This document shows positions 1-4,663 of a DNA stretch of 7,803 nt, in pieces. Source of the stretch: Alphaproteobacteria bacterium (GTDB taxonomy: Bacteria > Pseudomonadota > Alphaproteobacteria > Rickettsiales > UBA8987); NCBI GenBank assembly GCA_003531345.1, contig DQGZ01000242.1, positions 1-7,803 of the forward strand, written 5' to 3'. The position numbers and the translations under genes are program-made. The notes beneath the pieces were generated by a model, which saw only the letters and a list, made by a program, of their open reading frames with translations, was not told the DNA's origin and made no database searches. Every line of letters starts with the position of its first letter. The stretch's first letter is position 1.

Positions 1-32
1 GCTGCAAAAATTCAATAAGTTAAAAATCTTCC

Positions 33-60
33 TTGTAAAATTCATATTAACCTGTATATA
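33..60 (+). promoter_or_regulatory. Candidate rne promoter (weak)
   Basis: A TTGTAA hexamer at 33-38 and a TATATA hexamer at 55-60 are separated by 16 bases, and TG sits immediately before the -10 element. This resembles a sigma-70 type promoter about 175 bases upstream of the RNase E start. The region is AT-rich, so chance matches are likely; no competing candidate looked clearly better. Confidence 0.25.
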
Positions 61-154
61 GGGAAGTAGTGGTTTTAGCGTTTTTGTGATTTACAAAAAA
101 CTATTTCTCTAACAATAGGTTAGGGGAAAGTAAAGGCAAAAAGAAAAACAAATT

Positions 155-199
155 TAACCCGCTTGAAGACTTGGTTCTAGCCATAAACAAAAGCGGTTA
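155..199 (+). promoter_or_regulatory. Stem-loop in rne leader
   Basis: TAACC-C-GCTT (155-164) pairs with AAGCGGTTA (191-199), giving nine base pairs with one bulged C and a 26-base loop; within the loop TGG/CCA could add a small inner stem. It ends 37 bases before the rne start codon. RNase E mRNAs in enterobacteria are autoregulated through structured 5' leaders, so a comparable role is conceivable, but that is inference; there is no U-tract, so it is not an ordinary terminator. Confidence 0.35.
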
Positions 200-236
200 T
201 TAACAATTATGAATAATTATTTAGGAAATATTAAAA

Positions 237-2603
237 ATGACCAAAAGAATATTAGTGGATGCTGTCCACCCAGAAGAGGTGCGCGTTGCAGTGGCAGAAG
301 ATTCAAGATTACTCGAATTTGAGTTTGAAACTTTTGAAAAGAAACAGATAAAAAATAACATTTACCTCGGCAAAATAACTAGGGTTGAGCCTTCTTTGCA
401 GGCTTGCTTTGTTGAATATGGCGGTAACAAGCAAGGTTTCTTGCCATTTTCGGAGATACATTTTGACTATTACCAGATACCAACTGAAGATAAAGAAACC
501 CTGCATAAGATGATAGAGGCTGAGCAGGCGCAGCAGGAGAAGCTTGAAGCTGAAAGAGAGCAGCAGGAGGCACAAAGAGAGGCTCAAAGGGAAGAATATA
601 AAAAGCGAAAAGAGTTGCATGAGCAACAGAAGAGAGAGAGCTATAAGAGAGGACGTATTGAGATACCTGTGGGTTTTTCTGAAGCAGATCTTCCTGATCT
701 CTTGAAAGCTGAAGAGCTTGCGAAACAATTCACTCTGGAAATTATGGGTGAAGAATATTACAATGAAAAATATGCAATCCTTCGCCCCATTCCAGAGATA
801 AACGAAGTTGTGCCAGAGGTTGATGAGGAAGAAGATGAGGTGAATGCTGAGGAATCAAACATTTCCCGCATGGATTTTTACAAAAAATACAAGATACAGG
901 AAGTTATAAAGAGGAATCAGGTCGTTTTGGTTCAGGTGCTTAAGGAAGAGCGTGGTAATAAAGGTGCCACCCTTTCAACTTACATGGCCTTAGCTGGAAG
1001 ATATTGCGTATTTATGCCAAATACTGAAAAAGGTGGTGGTGTTTCACGCAGGATTTCAAGTTTTTCAGAGAGAAAAAGGATACGTGAAATAATAAAGTCA
1101 TTTGAAATGCCAAAAGGTTCGAGCATCATTATCAGAACTGCGGGAATGGAGAGAGAGGAAGATGATATAAGGAAAGATTTCGAATATGTAAATTCTTTAT
1201 GGAATAATATCCGCCAGCAGACCTTAAAATCATCTGCTCCAGCGATAATATATGAAGAAAGTGATATTGTAAAAAGAAGTATCCGTGACCTGTTTAAAGG
1301 AGATGTTTCTGAGGTAATTATTGAAGGTGAAACGGCATTTAAAAATGCCTATAATTTCATGGACTTGGTAGCTCCTAACCAGAAAGAAATGGTAAAACAT
1401 TACACTGGAAAAATACCTGTATTCCAAAAATTCCGAATTGAGGAAAGGCTGGATGAACTTTACGACCATGAAGTGAAACTGGAAAGTGGGGGGTCAATAG
1501 TTATTACCCCAACTGAAGCTCTGGTTTCAATTGATGTGAACTCAGGTCGGGCTACAAAAGAGAGAAGCGTTGAAGATACTGCTCTTAAAACTAACGTTGA
1601 GGCAGCACGTGAAATCTCACGCCAGCTACGCCTGAGAGACCTTGCAGGGCTGATAGTTATAGACTTTATTGATATGCGTGAACTGCGGAATAAAAAAACC
1701 GTTGAACGTGAACTTAAAGACGCTCTTAAAAATGACCGTGCGAAGATACAAATAGGCAGGATAAGCGCATTTGGTTTACTTGAAATGTCACGCCAGCGTT
1801 TACACTCAAGCCTGATTGAATCATCTTCACAAGCCTGCCCTATGTGTCGTGGCGTTGGTGTTGTCCGCTCTACAGAATCTTTGGCGCTTAAGGCAATTCG
1901 CGCTATTGAAGCTGAGTCTGGCAAGAAATCTGTAGGTGAAATATATCTTCGTGCTTCTTCTGTGATAGCTAATATGATTAGAAATACAAGGAAGCGTGAC
2001 ATAGAAAATATTGAAAAAGCAGATAATGTAAAAATTATTCTGGAAGAAGAAATTTCAATGCTTCCGAATCAATATGAAATTTCTACTGAAAAATATACAC
2101 GTTCTAATAATACCAATAATAGACCAAATTTTGAGCAAGCTTCAAAGCATAAGCACGCTCCTGAAAACCCAGATGATATTGATATTTCGCTTTATCAGGA
2201 AGAGCCTGCTGTAATTGTCAGAGAGAATGATGACAATAGGGGTAATATTGAAGGTAGTGAAGCTAGTCGCTATAATCGTAGAAATAATGGTGATACTGGT
2301 GAAAAAAGATACCATAAGGGTGGTGGCAAAAATCGTTATAAAGGCAGGCGAAATGGCTTTGATAAGGGGGATAACTACAAACGCAGGGAAAATAAGTATG
2401 GTGATGACAACCGTAACCAGAATTATGAGCAAAGAGACAGGAAAGATGGTATAGAAAACAATATTAAAAAATTTGAGCGTAATGACGGTGAAAAAAATAG
2501 CTTTACAAATCAGTCTGCGTCAGAAACTTTGAATAATTCATCTGAATCAGCAGATAAGTCAAAATCCAAACTTCTGGGCCTCTGGAAAAAGATAACAGGC
2601 TAG
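237..2603 (+). CDS. rne: Ribonuclease E (RNase E/G family endoribonuclease)
   Basis: Single-strand-specific endoribonuclease that initiates mRNA decay and processes rRNA and tRNA precursors; scaffold of the degradosome. The 788-residue protein has an S1 RNA-binding domain (about 37-235) split by a charged insertion (about 88-215) rich in Gln, Glu and Arg. Catalytic aspartates are visible as D433 in SIDVNSGR (with N435) and D476 in IVIDFIDM, with the same spacing as D303 and D346 of E. coli. The zinc-link CPMC (C534, C537) also falls at the expected distance. Residues about 620-788 form a low-complexity Arg/Asn/Gly/Asp-rich tail, ending in a basic LLGLWKKITG segment like the C-terminal Trp motif that binds PNPase in Caulobacter. 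The ATG at 237 follows AGGA (223-226) at ten bases, and the protein opens with the conserved KRILVDA start. It appears monocistronic. Family assignment is secure. Confidence 0.97.
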   Translation: MTKRILVDAVHPEEVRVAVAEDSRLLEFEFETFEKKQIKNNIYLGKITRVEPSLQACFVEYGGNKQGFLPFSEIHFDYYQIPTEDKETLHKMIEAEQAQQEKLEAEREQQEAQREAQREEYKKRKELHEQQKRESYKRGRIEIPVGFSEADLPDLLKAEELAKQFTLEIMGEEYYNEKYAILRPIPEINEVVPEVDEEEDEVNAEESNISRMDFYKKYKIQEVIKRNQVVLVQVLKEERGNKGATLSTYMALAGRYCVFMPNTEKGGGVSRRISSFSERKRIREIIKSFEMPKGSSIIIRTAGMEREEDDIRKDFEYVNSLWNNIRQQTLKSSAPAIIYEESDIVKRSIRDLFKGDVSEVIIEGETAFKNAYNFMDLVAPNQKEMVKHYTGKIPVFQKFRIEERLDELYDHEVKLESGGSIVITPTEALVSIDVNSGRATKERSVEDTALKTNVEAAREISRQLRLRDLAGLIVIDFIDMRELRNKKTVERELKDALKNDRAKIQIGRISAFGLLEMSRQRLHSSLIESSSQACPMCRGVGVVRSTESLALKAIRAIEAESGKKSVGEIYLRASSVIANMIRNTRKRDIENIEKADNVKIILEEEISMLPNQYEISTEKYTRSNNTNNRPNFEQASKHKHAPENPDDIDISLYQEEPAVIVRENDDNRGNIEGSEASRYNRRNNGDTGEKRYHKGGGKNRYKGRRNGFDKGDNYKRRENKYGDDNRNQNYEQRDRKDGIENNIKKFERNDGEKNSFTNQSASETLNNSSESADKSKSKLLGLWKKITG

Positions 2604-2622
2604 AATGGTGTGATAATAATTC

Positions 2623-2640
2623 AACCTAAGTGCCTAGGTT
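2623..2640 (+). terminator. Short hairpin after rne (weak terminator candidate)
   Basis: AACCTA (2623-2628) and TAGGTT (2635-2640) form a six-base-pair stem with a six-base loop, 20 bases after the rne stop. There is no downstream U-run, so intrinsic termination is doubtful. Its right arm overlaps a CTAG and the apparent left end of the IS remnant, so the symmetry may be partly a product of the insertion. Confidence 0.2.
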
Positions 2641-2820
2641 CTGTTGACATTTGAGTTTTGGAGTTGAATACAAAGTGTATAATAGTTAAAAAAACGGAGG
2701 TTTTATGACTAATAGGCACAGGCTTAAAGATGAGGAATGGCAAGCGATTAAGGATGTTTTGCTAGGCAAGGAAGGGGACAAGGGGGGCACGGCTCTGACA
2801 ATAAATCTTTAGTGGTAGTT
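2637..2820 (+). mobile_element. Left-end remnant of an IS5-like insertion sequence
   Basis: The segment starts at a CTAG (2634-2637), a target type used by some IS5-family groups, followed by GGTTCTGTTGACATTTGAG, which may be the left terminal inverted repeat. A promoter-like TATAAT (2678-2683) and a strong GGAGG ribosome binding site (2696-2700) precede the start of a transposase. Similarity to the transposase ends near 2820, and no inverse complement of the left end is found elsewhere in the window, so the right part of the element has been lost. The exact left boundary and the repeat are inferred, since the second copy is not available for comparison. Confidence 0.5.
2705..2820 (+). pseudogene. 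IS5-family transposase, N-terminal fragment, frameshifted
   Basis: The open frame from ATG 2705 runs to TAG 2810-2812 and encodes 35 residues starting MTNRHRLKDEEWQAIKDVLL and continuing GKEGDKGGTA. This matches the N-terminus of IS5-group transposases (DUF4096 type: L-x-D-E-x-W near the start, then a G-K-x-G-D-x-G-x-T-x-x-D-N-R stretch). The expected Asp-Asn-Lys/Arg appears in another frame directly after GGTA (GAC AAT AAA from 2798), so one base seems to have been lost there. After that the reading does not follow the family and meets a stop at 2851. The DDE catalytic domain is absent, so it cannot be an active transposase. GGAGG sits four bases before the ATG, so a short peptide could still be translated. 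Confidence 0.6.
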
Positions 2821-2898
2821 GCTAAAAAACAAACTAATCAAATATTCTGGTAGCAAGAAATATGGCTACTATTCAATATATTAAGTGGTTTAAGAAGC

Positions 2899-2917
2899 TA
2901 ATCTACGCATAATATGC
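2899..2917. promoter_or_regulatory. Operator-like repeat, distal copy (fic promoter)
   Basis: TAATCTACGCATAATATGC. The core GCATA-A-TATGC is an 11-base palindrome. Eighteen of 19 bases match a second copy 55 bases downstream; the only difference is the central base of the palindrome. It lies just upstream of the -35 element of the fic promoter, a typical position for a site bound by a dimeric repressor or regulator. Confidence 0.6.
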
Positions 2918-2928
2918 AAACAATAATC

Positions 2929-2957
2929 TTGCGCTTGCGGAGAATACTTGTTATAAT
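2929..2957 (+). promoter_or_regulatory. fic promoter
   Basis: TTGCGC (2929-2934) and a perfect TATAAT (2952-2957) are separated by exactly 17 bases. The predicted transcription start near 2964 leaves a leader of fewer than 20 bases before the fic ATG at 2982. The second operator-like repeat overlaps the -10 element and start site, and the first lies upstream of the -35, so the promoter is framed by the two copies. Confidence 0.65.
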
Positions 2958-2972
2958 CTACGCATATTATGC
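2954..2972. promoter_or_regulatory. Operator-like repeat, proximal copy (fic promoter)
   Basis: TAATCTACGCATATTATGC. With the next base it contains the 13-base palindrome CGCATA-T-TATGCG. It overlaps the last bases of the TATAAT box and the predicted start point, a position where a bound protein would block transcription. The spacing from the first copy is 55 bases, about five helical turns, which would place both copies on similar faces of the DNA. Confidence 0.65.
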
Positions 2973-2981
2973 GGTAATTAT

Positions 2982-4082
2982 ATGTACATACACGAACTAA
3001 AAGACTGGCCAAATTTTACTTGGAATGAAAAAGAAGTATTGTCTATTTTATCAGAAGTAAGACATTTGCAAGGTAAGTTACTTGGTAAGATGGAGTCATT
3101 GGGTTTTAAATTACAAGAGGAAACTACCTTAAAAGCGCTTACACAAGATGTTTTAAAAACCAGTGAGATAGAAGGTGAAAAGCTTGATTATGATCAGGTT
3201 AGGTCGTCTATTGCTAAAAGAATGGGCATTAAAATTGATAAACCAAAGCATACGGACAGAAACATTGATGGCATTGTTGAGATTTTAATAGATGCAACTA
3301 GAAACTATGAAAAGCCAATCTCAGAAAAAAGATTATTTGCATGGCATCAGTCTTTATTTCCTTCAAAGGTAAAGGGCTTACAAAAAATAAACATCGGAAG
3401 CTGGCGCGGCAAAGAAAGTGGAGATATGCAAGTTGTTTCAGGACCACTAGGAAGGGAGAAAATTCACTTTGAAGCACCTTCATATAAAAGAATTAAAAAA
3501 GAAATGCAGCAATTTATAAAATGGGTTAACAGCAATACTGAATATGACTTGGTAATTAAATCCGCTATTGCTCATTTTTGGTTTGTAACCATCCATCCTT
3601 TTGATGATGGTAATGGCAGAATCTCAAGGGCTATTTCTGATATGTTATTAGCTAAATCTGAAGCAACTCATCAAAGATTTTACAGTATGTCTTCACAAAT
3701 ACAAATTAGAAGAAATAGCTATTATAAAATTTTGGAGAAATGCCAAAAGGGTAAGTTGGATATTACAGCTTGGATAAAGTGGTATTTAGAATGTTTAAAA
3801 GACGCAATTAAATCTTCAGATAATCTTTCTGGTAATATTCTAGTTAAAGCAAATTTCTGGCAAAAAAATGGAGATGTTATAATTAATGAACGCCAGAGAA
3901 AAATTATGAATTTGCTTTTAGATGGATTTGAAGGGAAACTAACCTCATCAAAATATGCCAAAATATGTAAGGTTTCACAAGATACGGCAATTAGAGATAT
4001 AAATGATTTGATTAACAAAAAACTTCTTATATCAAGCAAAAGTGGAGGCAGAAGCACTAATTATATACCTGCTGCTAGTTAG
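2982..4082 (+). CDS. Fic family protein with DUF4172 N-terminus and C-terminal winged helix
   Basis: Probable protein AMP-transferase (Fic, adenylyltransferase) acting in the cytosol; its target is unknown. The N-terminus (about 2-85) resembles the DUF4172 domain of this Fic subgroup and carries TSEIEG (T60-G65), matching the (S/T)xxxE(G/N) inhibitory helix motif that blocks ATP binding in class II Fic proteins. The core motif HPFDDGNGRISR (H205-R216) is complete, including catalytic His, acidic residue and both Arg, so activity is expected. Residues about 303-357 look like a winged helix-turn-helix (KYAKICKVSQDTAIRDINDL, then a GGRSTNY wing). At 366 residues it is full length. The ATG has no clear Shine-Dalgarno sequence and sits on a very short leader. 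No antitoxin gene adjoins it, consistent with an in-built inhibitory helix. The surroundings (IS remnant before, gene fragments after) suggest horizontal gain. Family is certain; DNA binding and autoregulation are inferred. Confidence 0.93.
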   Translation: MYIHELKDWPNFTWNEKEVLSILSEVRHLQGKLLGKMESLGFKLQEETTLKALTQDVLKTSEIEGEKLDYDQVRSSIAKRMGIKIDKPKHTDRNIDGIVEILIDATRNYEKPISEKRLFAWHQSLFPSKVKGLQKINIGSWRGKESGDMQVVSGPLGREKIHFEAPSYKRIKKEMQQFIKWVNSNTEYDLVIKSAIAHFWFVTIHPFDDGNGRISRAISDMLLAKSEATHQRFYSMSSQIQIRRNSYYKILEKCQKGKLDITAWIKWYLECLKDAIKSSDNLSGNILVKANFWQKNGDVIINERQRKIMNLLLDGFEGKLTSSKYAKICKVSQDTAIRDINDLINKKLLISSKSGGRSTNYIPAAS

Positions 4083-4126
4083 TAATTTTTAATATTTCTC
4101 TCTTAAAAGCTGGTCATAAGATTTTG

Positions 4127-4450
4127 CTAATCTATAATAAATTCTGGAAGGTTTTTCTCTGATATAACTTTCTTAAACTCATTTTCATTCATGGCTTGAG
4201 ATTCGGTGCAATCAGTGCCATATTCGCAAACAAAATAATATAGTTCATTTGCTAAACCTTTGCGGAACCCGTAAATAAAATTCTTAGCTGAATGACTTCC
4301 CCTAACTTTATCATCGCCTTGCGTTCTCCATGTATATACTCTCTCAACTCCATCTGGAAGATTTTCTTTGTTTTTTATACTTAATATCCCTTTTAATGAA
4401 CTATCAATTAATTTTAATAATTTGGCCTCAGATAGTAGTCCGTAGTCTAC
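4127..4450 (-). pseudogene. Start-less gene fragment with phage head-protein-like motif
   Basis: On the minus strand 107 codons are open from just after an in-frame TAA (4451-4453) to the TAG at 4127-4129, with no usable start codon until close to the end. The translation is protein-like: YGLLSEAKLLKLIDSSLKG near the left, then ENLPDGVERVYTWRTQGDD and KVRGSHSAKN. The W-R-T-x-G-D-x-x-V-R-x-S-H pattern recalls the C-terminal part of Mu gpF / SPP1 gp7-like phage head morphogenesis proteins, where it precedes a Cys-containing end; here the following residues (FIYGFRKGLANELYYF and on) do not match what I remember of that family. It is probably a 5'-truncated, diverged remnant of a phage-derived gene, convergent with fic. 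That it was coding is fairly likely; the family is a tentative assignment. Confidence 0.45.
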
Positions 4451-4570
4451 TTAGCAACACTTAAGGAAGACATTACTTTTTTGAGTGATAAATTAAATAA
4501 TCTGTATCAAATTTACGCTAAACTCAATCACCAGTTGTTTTATTACAACTCTCTAAAGTCTTTATTTTAG
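4439..4570 (+). pseudogene. Possible 3' end of a broken gene
   Basis: After an in-frame TAG at 4436-4438, the plus strand is open for 43 codons to TAG 4568-4570, reading YLATLKEDITFLSDKLNNLY followed by QIYAKLNHQLFYYNSLKSLF. The heptad-like leucines suggest a helical or coiled-coil tail. There is no start codon of the usual kind near its beginning. It abuts the opposite-strand fragment almost exactly, as expected at a rearrangement junction. The stretch is short and AT-rich, so an accidental open frame cannot be excluded. I do not recognise the family. Confidence 0.25.
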
Positions 4571-4572
4571 TA

Positions 4573-4600
4573 TAAAGTAAATTTTATCAATTTCCGTTAT
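4573..4600 (+). promoter_or_regulatory. Possible sigma-28 (FliA)-like promoter of the chemoreceptor gene
   Basis: TAAAGTAA (4573-4580), 12 bases, then TCCGTTAT (4593-4600) resembles the flagellar sigma-28 pattern TAAAGTTT-N11-GCCGATAA with six of eight and five of eight matches and one extra spacer base. Chemoreceptor genes are common members of that regulon where FliA exists, but many Alphaproteobacteria lack FliA. No good sigma-70 promoter was seen in the same stretch. Weak evidence. Confidence 0.2.
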
Positions 4601-4633
4601 CAGTTTTTTGCCGAATTTGTTAGCCTGCGTTAG

Positions 4634-4647
4634 TTGATTTTAATCAA
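4634..4647. promoter_or_regulatory. FNR/FixK-type box upstream of the chemoreceptor gene
   Basis: TTGAT-TTTA-ATCAA is a perfect match to the TTGAT-N4-ATCAA consensus bound by FNR, ANR, FixK and FnrL regulators, and a 14-base inverted repeat overall. It ends 16 bases before the ATG at 4664. Classical activation requires the box centred about 41 bases upstream of the start point, which would put transcription start inside the gene; at this position the site fits repression better, or activation of a shorter product. Confidence 0.5.
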
Positions 4648-4663
4648 AACATTTGTTTTCACT

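Noticed and set aside
205..218. AATTAT-GA-ATAATT inverted repeat before the rne start
   Set aside because: All AT pairs and a two-base loop in an AT-rich leader; expected by chance.
309..728. Antisense open frame opposite the S1 insertion of rne
   Set aside because: It is the complement of Gln/Glu/Lys-rich codons, giving Leu/Phe/Ser-rich nonsense; no start signals or family likeness.
1460..2002. Antisense open frame of about 180 codons opposite the rne catalytic core
   Set aside because: It mirrors a strongly conserved coding region; Ser/Arg/Ile-rich translation without recognisable features.
2842..2879. Imperfect inverted repeat (ATATT and GTAGC against GCTAC and AATAT)
   Set aside because: Interrupted short arms in AT-rich DNA; no adjoining feature supports a role.
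2862..2912. Seventeen-codon reading frame between the IS remnant and fic
   Set aside because: Too short, no ribosome binding site, and it runs into the distal operator repeat.
4101..4125. Possible fic terminator (TCTTA/TAAGA stem followed by four T)
   Set aside because: Only five AT-rich base pairs with an 11-base loop; too weak to call.
4634..4663. TTG start giving a chemoreceptor ten residues longer
   Set aside because: It lies inside the FNR-type box, has no ribosome binding site, and the added residues are not typical; the ATG at 4664 gives a normal basic-then-hydrophobic N-terminus.
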